Shown here piece after piece: positions 8,307-18,568 of a stretch of 40,101 nt of DNA. The stretch comes from Oscillospiraceae bacterium (lineage in GTDB: Bacteria > Bacillota > Clostridia > Oscillospirales > Acutalibacteraceae), in NCBI GenBank assembly GCA_028683785.1, contig JAQUHC010000004.1:1-40101 (forward strand). Reading direction: 5' to 3'. The position numbers were made by a program, and so were the translations under genes. The number at the start of each line of letters is the position of its first letter. Position 1 is the first letter of the stretch. Below the pieces are notes generated by a model. It was not told the DNA's origin. It made no database searches and saw only the letters and a program-made list of their open reading frames with translations.

Positions 8307-9719
8307 TCATTTTGCTGACTGGTTCTTAAGTAGAGTGCTGACAAGTTCCACGCGGCTTGAGACATCGTATTTTGAAAAAATATTTCTAATATGTGTCTTA
8401 ACAGTGTTCTCACTGATAAACAGAGTTGATGCAATTTCACGGTTTGATTTTCCGGAAAGAATGAGCTGCAATACTTCCTGTTCACGAACGGTGAGTGGAT
8501 CAAGTGTTTTTATATGACTCATAACAGTGGCTTGCTCTGTTTGAGACATGCCCGAATACACAGTAAGATAGGTGTGGCTTTTCAGCAATAAAACCAGCTG
8601 CCTGTTTAACGGCGGCAGAAGAACAAGGGTGATACAAACCACAATTAAAGCTATTACCGCAACCTCAGCACTGGGTAGTTTTGACGAAGTAATGAACATC
8701 CCCAACACGCCGCCGCAAAGTACGCCCAGTACATTCGCCGACAGCCCGATCCCGAAAGTTTTTGCAGGATTGTTTGTGTGATCCAGCATTTCGCCTAATA
8801 TACTCCACCAGAATAAATCAAAGATACCGCAAGCTCCCAACATCAATGTATCTACAATTAGATAGTCTGTTTCACATCGGCCCAGAAGCATAAAGGATAT
8901 AAATGCTGCCATAATCATCCCCATGCCGACATACAAAACAGGGGAGCGTTTTCTGCTCAGAGGCATGAAGCGAAGAATAGCGAGCGCCAGAATATACGGC
9001 ACCGCCCAATACCAGCTGACTAATCTTGTTAGGTGATCAAACGCCGGATTAATAACCTGATACATTAGGCCGGAATCGATGGTAATGATAAAAACAAATA
9101 AAGCTAATATCAACAAAGGATGATCACTGCTAAGGGGTATTTCATTTCGAAAGGAAGCCTCAGTTATCGGTTCGAAATCTACAGGAAGCAATCGGATAAA
9201 AAAACAACCTAATGGAATACAGGCCAGCGAAAAGCTAAGAGCCGCAAAAGGCGACCACATTTCAGACATCACATTAATTGCAATCATCAGAACATTAGAA
9301 AAAATCAGAACATCGGCACAAGACTGTAACCGTTCATTTTTAGGTGTGAAGGCTTTCAGAAAAAATCCCCATGCCGCTACCGCACAGCCGGAGGCATAAC
9401 CTGCCGCAATCAGTCCGGTCGCCCATAACACAGAAGGCGGAAAATAGAACGGGATGGAAAAAAGCACACATAGCCCCATGGCGAAAATCATAGCCTTTCG
9501 GGCAGAGGCTATATTCTTTGAAATGAAACCACCGGTAAAAAGCCCTGCGAAATGCGCCGCAATCGCTCCGGTTATGTAAAGGGGAGCATCTGCATTAAAA
9601 TACTCCAGCAGGCCATATAAAACCTGCCCCTCGAAAAGAAAGGAAAGCTGATACGCAAAGGGAAAAGCAAAACCCACAATTGAATATATGCGATAAGCTT
9701 TAGGTTTTGTAAGCTTCAC
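8307..9719 (-). CDS. LuxR-family transcriptional regulator with multi-TM MFS-like N-terminus
   Basis: C-terminal LDPLTVREQEVLQLILSGKSNREIASTLFISENTVKTHIRNIFSKYDVSSRVELVSTLL is a GerE/LuxR HTH; about 12 hydrophobic segments precede it. Start proposed at GTG 9719 (GAAAGGAG 9 nt upstream) rather than 9776. Confidence 0.85.
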   Translation of the reverse strand: MKLTKPKAYRIYSIVGFAFPFAYQLSFLFEGQVLYGLLEYFNADAPLYITGAIAAHFAGLFTGGFISKNIASARKAMIFAMGLCVLFSIPFYFPPSVLWATGLIAAGYASGCAVAAWGFFLKAFTPKNERLQSCADVLIFSNVLMIAINVMSEMWSPFAALSFSLACIPLGCFFIRLLPVDFEPITEASFRNEIPLSSDHPLLILALFVFIITIDSGLMYQVINPAFDHLTRLVSWYWAVPYILALAILRFMPLSRKRSPVLYVGMGMIMAAFISFMLLGRCETDYLIVDTLMLGACGIFDLFWWSILGEMLDHTNNPAKTFGIGLSANVLGVLCGGVLGMFITSSKLPSAEVAVIALIVVCITLVLLPPLNRQLVLLLKSHTYLTVYSGMSQTEQATVMSHIKTLDPLTVREQEVLQLILSGKSNREIASTLFISENTVKTHIRNIFSKYDVSSRVELVSTLLKNQSAK

Positions 9720-9778
9720 GCAATGATACTCCTTTCTTTGGGCAGGACACAGCGTCCCACAGATTATCATCACCATTA

Positions 9779-10012
9779 TTAATTAATTTTATCGTTTTCC
9801 TTATCTTCGTCCGTGTAATACTCGATTAAGTCACCAACTGTACAATCAAACAATTCACAAAGCTTATTTAGGGTATCGTAATCTATTCGATTGGTCTTGT
9901 CGTGATAAAGTTTGGATATTGCGCTTCTCGCAATCCCGGTCTTTTCATGTACGGCTTGAATATTGTAACGCTTTTCGCCCATGAGAGTGGATAGCTTACA
10001 GCGAATAGCCAT
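9779..10012 (-). CDS. XRE/Cro-type HTH regulator
   Basis: MAIRCKLSTLMGEKRYNIQAVHEKTGIARSAISKLYHDKTNRIDYDTLNKLCELFDCTVGDLIEY; GGAGG 7 nt before the ATG at 10012. Confidence 0.85.
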   Translation of the reverse strand: MAIRCKLSTLMGEKRYNIQAVHEKTGIARSAISKLYHDKTNRIDYDTLNKLCELFDCTVGDLIEYYTDEDKENDKIN

Positions 10013-10279
10013 CAAAACATCCTCCAAATAAGATAAAATATAGAGTTCATCTTTGTTATTATATAAAAATACGGAAAGGAAGTAAAGAGGTAGCGCTAAC
10101 CCTGTATAATAAAAAGAACGCTATGAAGGAAGTCATGATTCATCTGTGTTGAATGTTATAGTTGGACTTAGTATCAGCAGTAAATGTCCCTGTTTGTCAG
10201 GTAATGCTTTGTGATATTATATAATCAGTAAACCAGAATCCAACTGAGCCTCGAGGAGAAATCCCTGATGGCTTTCTTT

Positions 10280-10315
10280 TTGCCCGCAAGGTACTGTTCA
10301 GTACCTTGCGGGCAA
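10280..10315. repeat. Perfect 17-bp-arm palindrome between convergent/flanking genes
   Basis: TTGCCCGCAAGGTACTG-TT-CAGTACCTTGCGGGCAA; no good T-tract on either side. Confidence 0.8.
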
Positions 10316-10349
10316 TTCGGCGTTCCGGTATGGCAGCGATGAATTACCG

Positions 10350-13300
10350 CTATGAAAGCAACACGGTCACATCATGGGGTACCCTGTCCAGCGGTACATT
10401 TGATGCAGGTTTACCGTCTACCGTCAGGGCGGGCGAGCCGCGTTTTATTTGGATATTTAAAGGGGTGGAATTGAGGTTGATTTTGATTTCGCAATCATCC
10501 CAATTGCTTGGCAGACGGGGGGTTATTTCCAGATAATCACCATGCGGATTAAGCCCCAACACATGGCGAAGCACGGCGGTATAATACCATCCCGCCGAGC
10601 CGGTATATTGGGTCCATCCGGCCCGCCCGGGACATTCGGGATGAGAATAAACATCCCCCGCAAGAGCATACGGCTCCCCCTTATATTGCTTGCCCAAGCC
10701 GTCTGCATATTTATGGGCGGTGCTTATAATCCTTAATAACTCCACTCCCTCATCGGTCCGTCCCGCTTCAAGCAGCGCAATTGCCAACCATGTTGCCGCA
10801 TGGGTATATTGTCCTCCGTTTTCTCTCAGTCCGGGCGGGTATGCGGAAATATAACCTACCGGATGTTGGCGGTCATCAAATCGCCCTTGGGCATGGGGGC
10901 CGGTAAACGGAGGCGCCAGCACCTTTATTATCCCGTTTTTTCGGTCTACCAAATGTTTAAGCGCGGTATCAAGCGCGACCGAGGTGCGCTCAGCTGGCAG
11001 GCCGCAGAGCACCGAGAAGCTTTGAGGCAGGCTGTCTATTTCGCCGTCGCCTCCCCCGGGAGAGCCAAGGGGGGTTCCGTCATCGAAAAACGCACGGATA
11101 TAACGATCCGTTTCAAAGCATGCATCTGCGGCACGGCGGTATTCCTCGGCGGATTTTCGATATTCCACCGCTCGTTCATGCTCATTTCTTTGCTCACATA
11201 TCGGCGCAAATCTGTCAAGTGTTATTGCAAGAAACATTGCAAGCCAAACACTTTCCCCCCGCCCCTGTGCACCCACAAGGCTGAAGCCGTCATTCCAGTC
11301 CCCCGTTCCAATCAACGGAAGACCGTGCTCCCCGCGGGTGGAAGCCCTTGCGAGTGCTCGAATGCAATGCTCATACAGTGTGCTCGTATATTTGGTCGAT
11401 TCCGGCTTGGAGTAGCGGTCCTTTTCATCCTCCCTCAACGGTTCTCCCATAATCCAGCTTATCTGCTCGTCCAAAACGCAGCTGTCTGCGGTGAATTCGA
11501 CATACTCGGCGGTGGCGAAGGGCAACCAAACCAAGTCGTCTGAGCAATGTGTTCTAACCCCCTGAAACATTCCGGGCATCTGATACCACCAATGCATCAC
11601 ATCGCCCTCCTCAAACTGCACAGCCGCACAGCGCAAAAGCTGACTTCTTGTCACGGCTGAATTAAACCAAAGGATGGAGAGCGAATCCTGAAGCTGGTCG
11701 CGAAACCCCCATGCCCCTCCGTTTTGATAAAAACCGGTACGCGCATATATGCGGCAGATTAGGGACTGCCACGGCAGCCATCGCGATATCATGGCGTTAA
11801 GAAGCGGGTCGGGAGTTTTGATTTTCGGCAAACTTAAAGACATTCGCGGAACCGATTTGACAAGCTCGGGCAGCCGTAATGCAGCGTCATTTGCCTCCGG
11901 ACCGATTTTATCGGTAAATCCGAGGACAAAGGAAATGTTTTCCTTGCGTCTCGGCGGGAGCTTGCGCCGTACAATTACGGCGGCGCACGGGTCGGGCAGC
12001 GGAGATAATGTGCCCCCGCTCCAAGAGCCGGTTAAAAAGCTTCCGCGGTCACAATCGCAGCCGTCCGCCCCGCCCACCGCCGTGAGGAGCGCGCTGCCGT
12101 TAACAGCTCCAAACGGATTGCGCAAAATCAGGGCACCGTTTTCCCAATGTGCAACGGTATGACGGGCGTTTCGTCGATTTACTCCCAGTATTGGTTCGGT
12201 ATAATAAGCGGACTGTATATCAATCTCCTCCTCTCCCGTATTTTCCATAGACAATTCAACCAATTTCCACATACCTTGAGCGGGTACACTCACCGTGACC
12301 GTGGTATTAATGTTTCCGCATCTACCCGAATACTTAGCGTAACCGTCGCCGTATTCGGTTTGCGCTCCCAGAACCGTGTCGTATATGGCGCCGCCTATGC
12401 GAAGCAGCAGCATCTCTCCCCTATTGTCCGAAGCGGTATCGTTGGTCCAAGGGGTCAGTTTATTTTCGTGGGAATTAACAGCCCAAGTGAAGCCCAACGC
12501 CTTGTCCGAAACCAGTGTGCCGAAATCCGGATTTGCAAGAACATGACACCACGGCAGATCCGGCTCGCCTGTAATAATAAACTTATCTCCCTTAAATACT
12601 CCCCCCCCAATCGCCGTGACCGATTCATCATCATTTTCGGTAATATTATCAATTGGTTTTACCGGGAGTATATTTGCGGCATGATAATCCGCAGGCGGAA
12701 TACCCGCTCTTCTTAAATCCCGCGCGCCGTTGTGCGCACATACCGCGGTCAACAGTAACAGTGCGCTTTCGCCATGGTTGACAAGATTTATCGGATGGAT
12801 GCCTCCGCGTTTTCCCAGCATTTCGCTGCTACCCGCGTTTCGCGCCGCCTCGCGCAGCTCAGCCAGCACCGGAGAGTCATATTCACCGCCTTCGTGATAG
12901 GCAATAACCACCTCGGTGATAACCCCTCCAAGCATCAGCGAACGATGCAGGCGCATATACGGCTCCGCCCTTGAAGCATCGGCGGCATTGTGAATCTCAA
13001 CGAGTATTATCGGGAAATCCCCCGAAATTCCAAGCGGCCAAAGGGCATCCTGACCCCTGGAATTTTCCCTTGCCGCTGCCGCCCATTCCCGCAGCATTCG
13101 CGGCGGGAAAAACAGGTCGGGCAATATTTCGGCGGCGAGCTGGGCTTCAACCCCACCAAAAGGCGAAGGGGCTGCTCTGTTCGACGAGAGTATTCCCTCC
13201 CGCCGTATTTCAATCAGCCTGTTGGCCGCTTCGCTTACCGTCGGCGCTGCCACCAAAGCCAGGGTAACCGCCCTTTGTGTGTGGGGCGGGAGTTCAAGTT

Positions 13301-16300
13301 TAATCCTCATTGCAACCGCACTGTCGGGAATTCCTTCCCCCGAGGATGAAAACGGCTTGTCTATTGCAGAGGGAACCGAGCTTATACCAAGCGGACTGTC
13401 AAGCAAAAATTCGCGTGATGATTCATATTCAAATTCCCTGTCGTCGAGAAATCCCACGGCAAGGCAGGCTGGAGGTTCCCCCTCACGCTGCCGGCGGGTG
13501 ATAAACAATGCCTGTACCGATTCATCCTTTTTGGCAGAAAGAAATATTCGCGAAAACGCGGGATGTGCAAGCGCATCATCCCGTCTTGCCAGACTGGGCT
13601 CGAAATAAAACATAACCGATACGGTTGTTCGATGACTTGCATTGTTTTTTACCACAACCTGCCGCTGCTCGCAGGGTAATCTGGGATGCACCATGGCCCT
13701 CATTCCCGCTTCAAGAGAGTCCTTTTCGGCGGTAAATATCGCGGCACCCGTTTCAAATTCCGCGCGGCGTTTTATTCCTTCAAATGTCGGGCTGCGCTTA
13801 TTTAATTCACCTTTTTTACTCTCGGTCGGTGTGTGTTTATCATAGTTCGGAGCGGCGGTGATTGAAAACGCGCCCTTTTCTCCGCCGATTATTGCGTAAA
13901 TACCCTGAGGATCCATCAGCAGATCATCACTGAACCGATGTATATCAATCCGACGGGAGGAGGATATACCGGCACCTGTATCGGTTATTGCAAGCTGCCA
14001 TTCCGCTCCGGACAAAAGGTGCATACGCGGGGTTCGCGGGTTGATATGGCGGATTTCCTCAACAAAAGGCCGGACACGCCCGGGAACCTCGGGAACACTG
14101 TTTTCCCGCGCCGGCTCATATACCGCTCCGGCGGTCGGGGCTTTTTCATAGGATAATTCTATAGCCCGGGTCATATCCTCATCCCTGAGAAAGCGCTTAA
14201 CAAATATATCATCCTTAACGGCGTTGGCGCAGGCTACCATGCTCATGCCGATATGGTGAGCCATATAGCTTCTGACCACAGAATACCCGCCTCTTGCCAT
14301 CCTCCCCTTTGTAAAATCGGCGGCCTCGTAAAATCCGCAGTTTCCCGTCATTCCGAGTTTTTCAAGCCTTGACAGGTTTCTCAGTACGGCGGAAGGGTCG
14401 GTTGTAAGGGCAAGGAAGCTCGAATAAGGGGAGATTACCAGATCGGCACCCAATCCCCGTTTTAATGCCAGACGGGGAACACCGTGGGCTTTATACTGAT
14501 AATTCAAATTGCTGTCAAATGCATAGAATCCGCTTTCGCTTATCCCCCACGGTATCCCGCGCGGAGGGCGGCGGCGCTGACAGTGCAAGCAAAAGCGTAA
14601 CGCCTCATAATCCATGGTACCCTCTTCTGCCGGCAACAGCAGACGGGGCATGAAGAATTCAAACATGGTACCCGTCCATGAGACCGGACCTATTGCATTC
14701 CCTGATCTCGTAAGTGTGCGGCCGAGGGCTCCCCAATGCTTTTTGGGTATTATTCGACTTGCAATGGCAAAATAACCGGTCATACGGCTTTCGCTCATCA
14801 ATAGGTCATAGAAAGAGGTGCTGAGACTTCCCGAATCGAGGTCGATACCGATATGAAAAAGGGCGCGGTTTTTATTATACATAGGGGTTAAATCTATCTC
14901 ATTCTGAAGATTTCGCGCTTTTTCGGCGGCAGCCTCGGCGCGGCTTCCTCCGAGTTCGTACAATGATTGGCGCAGCGCGACAAGACAGCAGGCAAAGTTT
15001 CCGCTGTCAACCGCCGAAACATATCTTGGATTAAGCGGTCGCAGGGTCCTGGTGTCGTACCAGTTCAAAAGATTCCCCTTCCACTTTTCCAGCTTTTCTA
15101 TGGTATTTAATGTTTTCTCTATTTTTGACATCATCACATCTATATCAATCAGCCCGAAATCATGCGCGGCAACAATGCACAGAAGATACAAGCCGATATT
15201 TGTCGGAGATGTCCGATGAGCGACCCTCCAGACAGGCGATTCCTGTAAATTATCGGGAGGAAGATAATGCTCCTCGAATGTGCATTGCTCTTCATAATAT
15301 CTCCACATGGCGGATGCATAGGCTTCGATTTGTTCGCGCTGCCCCGTGCTCAAGGAGGCTGTCGATTTATCGGAACCGCCCGACCTGCCCGAATAGATGG
15401 CAAAAGGCAGCAGCATAACAAATATGATGCCGCCCAGTCTGGTAAAGCCGGCTCCGAAATATATCAAATATGCGGAAATTATCAAGGTCGGCCAAAAACG
15501 CCTGACGGATGCAATCCAACCCCCGCTGCCCTTATCCGCCTGTGCCGCCGTTGTCCATTCAAGCATTTTCCGTCTGGATATCAGCCGTCCTACCGCCCGC
15601 AGCACGGCATCCAGAGAGGTGAGCGCCGTAGAGGGCAGCATGATAATGGTGTACCAAGCCTGTGTTATTGCGCCGAGTGCGCGAGGCATGACACGGGAGT
15701 AATAACGGCCGCCGAGTGTAATCCAGCCGCCATGAATAAGGGATAATATCGCGGTCAACAGATTTCCGGCTATGGGTGAAACAATTCCGGTCACTGCAAG
15801 CAGTTGACCTGCACGCCAGGGTAAGAGCGGAGAGATAAGCAGGCATAATAATGCCACCGTCGGAGTTATTGAGCGGCGAAGGTTGTCGATCAGCTTCCAG
15901 CGGTCCAGCCTCCCGAGCGGCAGCTTTCGATTAAATATAAAGGGCATATTCTGCCAATCTCCGCGAATCCAGCGATGCAGCCTGTCCAGCCAACCTCCCA
16001 TAGCAGAGGGTGAGCTGTCTGTCATTTCAACATCCGATACAAGACCGGTACCCAGCAGACAGCCTTCCAGAATATCGTGACTCAACACCTGTTCTTGGGG
16101 CAGAGATGAGTTTTCCAAAATAGAAAAGGCCTCGACATCGATTAGCCCTTTACCTGTAAAAACCGCGGACGAAAAGCAATCCATATATAGGTCGCCTGTA
16201 ATGGCGTCGTATGGGGTTATTCCCCCGACGCCCGCCATGGCACGGGAAAATGCGGTGCGGTTGGCGGAATGCAGCTCGGCAACAAGCCGTGGGATGAGTA

Positions 16301-17867
16301 TGCCATATCCGTCGGCAACCCGCCGACCGTCAGAAGCAATCCTCGGCTTGACCAACGGATGAAGAGCCGTTCCCACAAGCTCGGCTGCCGTATCAAGCAG
16401 CATACCTGTGTCGGCATCCAAGGCGAGCAGGTATTTTGCACGCCTGAGCTGCTCAAGATCGCCCTCAAAAGCGATAAATTGATGTGCGCCGCCTTTTATT
16501 ATGCGAATAAGCTCGGAAATAGCGCCCCGCTTGCGCTCTCGCCCGGTATATGCTTTCATGGTGGGGCTGTATTCACGCGGGCGTACGGCAAGGATAAAAT
16601 GATTACCGGTTCGTTTGTTAAGTCGACGGATCTCTCTGCGCATAGCAGCTATATCGGCGGCATCCCGCGGAATTGTGGGATAAGAGGCCTGCGACAGGTC
16701 GGCTAAAAGACATATTTGCACCGCTCCCTGTCCGTTTGTGTTATAAAGATTATAGAGATGCTTTGCGGTTTTTGCGGCATTTTGTGCACCCGGTAACAGG
16801 GATGAAACCGTGATAACGGTTCGCCCCTCTTCGGGGATTATTCCGTTTAACTCCATACGGGGAAGCCGTCTAGGGGTTATTCCCAATAGGAGTAATTGCT
16901 GCAATACAGGGCGGCACAGCTCGGCAAGCGGGATATATAATAGTAGAGCTAATATCGGAATGTTTACAGCTGCCGCAAGTGCAACAGCCGCAACAGCAGG
17001 AACGAGAATGTTGCAGATTAGCAATACGCGACCACGGTTGCGCCGTTTATGACGGTTGCAATATGCAATCAGAGGGGTACCTACATGCTTGTCCCGCAGG
17101 GTATCCCCCTTTTCTGCCAGCTCGATAAATTCTGCGGCTGTCGCCGATTCGCTTTTACCGTTTTTTATTGCCGCGAAAGCGGTTCGTTTTCGATAATCCG
17201 CCCGTGTTTTATCGTCCATTTTGGAATAAAGCCCTGCCGGATCATCCCGAAGAATGCGTTCAACAATACTGTGTCTTTCCGTCATGCCGGTAAAATCCAG
17301 CCCCACAACCTGACGCAGTCCGCTGACCGATATTGAAATCAGCCGTTCCGCCTCTCCCCCTTTTTGTTTACAGGCCTCGGCCGCCGTGATTATAAAAGCC
17401 GCCCTCAAACAAAGCGGCAACTGTTCCAGTTCAAAAACCGTCAGAGGGCGGACCCGCTGAACGGTCTGTATCATTTCTTCGAATATAACCTCATCCGGAA
17501 CGCCTATTATATGCACCATCTTTATCAGAAGTGAACAGGTTACCGGCATTTTTCCGTTGCTCGGCTGCTTGTTTGCATATCGCAGACCGGTTAAAACGCT
17601 GGTTCCCTCACGCATAAGAAGATGATAATTATCGTCCAGCCATTCACGAAAGCCCTTTTCACCGTCGTCGGTAATATTTTTACTCGAAACGGCTTGATGG
17701 CTGGCTTTATGCAATGTTTTCAACGCGAACCGTATCCGCTTTTGCAGGGGGCGCAGGTTGGCAGGAGGATGGTGCTCGGCGATAAATTCCTGAGCAAGCG
17801 AGCGAAAAAGCACGGTGTTTTCGCTGTCTTCAATTTCTTTGGGAGGGACAGGAGTGTTATCCGACAT
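10350..17867 (-). CDS. Cyclic beta-1,2-glucan synthase-like protein (GT84, glycoamylase-like and GH94 regions)
   Basis: About 2.5 kaa ORF with LALDADTG, HDILEGCLLGTGLVSDVEM, LHRWIRGDWQ (glycosyltransferase region), a glycoamylase-like middle (GFYEAADFTKGR...VRSYMAHHIGMSMVA) and a GH94 C-terminus (HWWYQMPG...GTGDWNDGFSLVGAQGRGESVWLA). Start 17867 or 17891 is uncertain. Confidence 0.88.
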   Translation of the reverse strand: MSDNTPVPPKEIEDSENTVLFRSLAQEFIAEHHPPANLRPLQKRIRFALKTLHKASHQAVSSKNITDDGEKGFREWLDDNYHLLMREGTSVLTGLRYANKQPSNGKMPVTCSLLIKMVHIIGVPDEVIFEEMIQTVQRVRPLTVFELEQLPLCLRAAFIITAAEACKQKGGEAERLISISVSGLRQVVGLDFTGMTERHSIVERILRDDPAGLYSKMDDKTRADYRKRTAFAAIKNGKSESATAAEFIELAEKGDTLRDKHVGTPLIAYCNRHKRRNRGRVLLICNILVPAVAAVALAAAVNIPILALLLYIPLAELCRPVLQQLLLLGITPRRLPRMELNGIIPEEGRTVITVSSLLPGAQNAAKTAKHLYNLYNTNGQGAVQICLLADLSQASYPTIPRDAADIAAMRREIRRLNKRTGNHFILAVRPREYSPTMKAYTGRERKRGAISELIRIIKGGAHQFIAFEGDLEQLRRAKYLLALDADTGMLLDTAAELVGTALHPLVKPRIASDGRRVADGYGILIPRLVAELHSANRTAFSRAMAGVGGITPYDAITGDLYMDCFSSAVFTGKGLIDVEAFSILENSSLPQEQVLSHDILEGCLLGTGLVSDVEMTDSSPSAMGGWLDRLHRWIRGDWQNMPFIFNRKLPLGRLDRWKLIDNLRRSITPTVALLCLLISPLLPWRAGQLLAVTGIVSPIAGNLLTAILSLIHGGWITLGGRYYSRVMPRALGAITQAWYTIIMLPSTALTSLDAVLRAVGRLISRRKMLEWTTAAQADKGSGGWIASVRRFWPTLIISAYLIYFGAGFTRLGGIIFVMLLPFAIYSGRSGGSDKSTASLSTGQREQIEAYASAMWRYYEEQCTFEEHYLPPDNLQESPVWRVAHRTSPTNIGLYLLCIVAAHDFGLIDIDVMMSKIEKTLNTIEKLEKWKGNLLNWYDTRTLRPLNPRYVSAVDSGNFACCLVALRQSLYELGGSRAEAAAEKARNLQNEIDLTPMYNKNRALFHIGIDLDSGSLSTSFYDLLMSESRMTGYFAIASRIIPKKHWGALGRTLTRSGNAIGPVSWTGTMFEFFMPRLLLPAEEGTMDYEALRFCLHCQRRRPPRGIPWGISESGFYAFDSNLNYQYKAHGVPRLALKRGLGADLVISPYSSFLALTTDPSAVLRNLSRLEKLGMTGNCGFYEAADFTKGRMARGGYSVVRSYMAHHIGMSMVACANAVKDDIFVKRFLRDEDMTRAIELSYEKAPTAGAVYEPARENSVPEVPGRVRPFVEEIRHINPRTPRMHLLSGAEWQLAITDTGAGISSSRRIDIHRFSDDLLMDPQGIYAIIGGEKGAFSITAAPNYDKHTPTESKKGELNKRSPTFEGIKRRAEFETGAAIFTAEKDSLEAGMRAMVHPRLPCEQRQVVVKNNASHRTTVSVMFYFEPSLARRDDALAHPAFSRIFLSAKKDESVQALFITRRQREGEPPACLAVGFLDDREFEYESSREFLLDSPLGISSVPSAIDKPFSSSGEGIPDSAVAMRIKLELPPHTQRAVTLALVAAPTVSEAANRLIEIRREGILSSNRAAPSPFGGVEAQLAAEILPDLFFPPRMLREWAAAARENSRGQDALWPLGISGDFPIILVEIHNAADASRAEPYMRLHRSLMLGGVITEVVIAYHEGGEYDSPVLAELREAARNAGSSEMLGKRGGIHPINLVNHGESALLLLTAVCAHNGARDLRRAGIPPADYHAANILPVKPIDNITENDDESVTAIGGGVFKGDKFIITGEPDLPWCHVLANPDFGTLVSDKALGFTWAVNSHENKLTPWTNDTASDNRGEMLLLRIGGAIYDTVLGAQTEYGDGYAKYSGRCGNINTTVTVSVPAQGMWKLVELSMENTGEEEIDIQSAYYTEPILGVNRRNARHTVAHWENGALILRNPFGAVNGSALLTAVGGADGCDCDRGSFLTGSWSGGTLSPLPDPCAAVIVRRKLPPRRKENISFVLGFTDKIGPEANDAALRLPELVKSVPRMSLSLPKIKTPDPLLNAMISRWLPWQSLICRIYARTGFYQNGGAWGFRDQLQDSLSILWFNSAVTRSQLLRCAAVQFEEGDVMHWWYQMPGMFQGVRTHCSDDLVWLPFATAEYVEFTADSCVLDEQISWIMGEPLREDEKDRYSKPESTKYTSTLYEHCIRALARASTRGEHGLPLIGTGDWNDGFSLVGAQGRGESVWLAMFLAITLDRFAPICEQRNEHERAVEYRKSAEEYRRAADACFETDRYIRAFFDDGTPLGSPGGGDGEIDSLPQSFSVLCGLPAERTSVALDTALKHLVDRKNGIIKVLAPPFTGPHAQGRFDDRQHPVGYISAYPPGLRENGGQYTHAATWLAIALLEAGRTDEGVELLRIISTAHKYADGLGKQYKGEPYALAGDVYSHPECPGRAGWTQYTGSAGWYYTAVLRHVLGLNPHGDYLEITPRLPSNWDDCEIKINLNSTPLNIQIKRGSPALTVDGKPASNVPLDRVPHDVTVLLS

Positions 17868-18050
17868 AATACTGCATAATGGTACTGTCACATTTGATAT
17901 TGATCATTATGTTGCGTGACAGACCATCCTCCTTTCCGAGTGTGGTGGTTGAGGATTTATAAAAATAGACTCAAAAACTATATTTCCCTCGAACGACCAA
18001 ATCATGCACTCGATTGCCGGATAATATGCCAAGCCCCGTGAGAAGTTTCA

Positions 18051-18360
18051 GTTAAGGCGGTCTTAAGCCTCCCTCTGACGAGGGAGGGGGACCGCGAAGC
18101 GGTGGAGGGAGAGAATAGCACAATCTGGGACGAAACGGTAAGATTGTGATAGGTATGCTTGCCTCGAATTTTTTGGTGATTGGGTGATTGATGTTTTCAA
18201 TCAATTTGTGCGGGGTCTCTCCCTCAGTCGCCTGCGGGCGACAGCTCCCTCGTCAGAGGGAGCCGATGACAGCATAATATTTTTACTATAAAACTTAGTA
18301 AAATCAGGCACTAAGATGTTGTGTTAAATTTAAAATTAATTTACATTAATCTCTAAATCA
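18051..18360. repeat. About 310-bp dispersed repeat, copy 1
   Basis: Matches 36251..36558 along its length. Contains inverted modules GCCTCCCTCTGACGAGGGAGG...GGAGGGAGAGA and TCTCTCCCTCAGTCGCCTGCGGGCGACAGCTCCCTCGTCAGAGGGAGCC. Confidence 0.85.
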
Positions 18361-18448
18361 ACTTTTATATTAATTTTCGGCGGTACACAAGACATATTTA
18401 TAACTGCTGTTTTTGCAATTCATCAGGTTATTATTGGCTATTTTGTAC

Positions 18449-18477
18449 TTGATTACACGGTATAAAAGAGATATAAT
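18449..18477 (+). promoter_or_regulatory. Candidate sigmaA-type promoter for the AraC gene
   Basis: TTGATT-N17-TATAAT; lies inside the longest-ORF version of the downstream gene. Confidence 0.55.
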
Positions 18478-18568
18478 GTCAGTGATAGGTAAGAAAAGGG
18501 GAATTGTAGTCGAAATATGTAATTATTATAGTAAAATCCATATTACAATTATAAAAGGGCGTGATGCT

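Noticed and set aside
10800-17879. Many plus-strand ORFs (e.g. 10800..11543, 11749..12162, 12147..12716, 13222..13608, 15267..15746)
   Set aside because: All lie antisense to the 2.5-kaa glucan synthase-like gene; compositions are Arg/Pro/Ser-rich with no recognisable motifs. Typical shadow ORFs of a GC-rich coding region.
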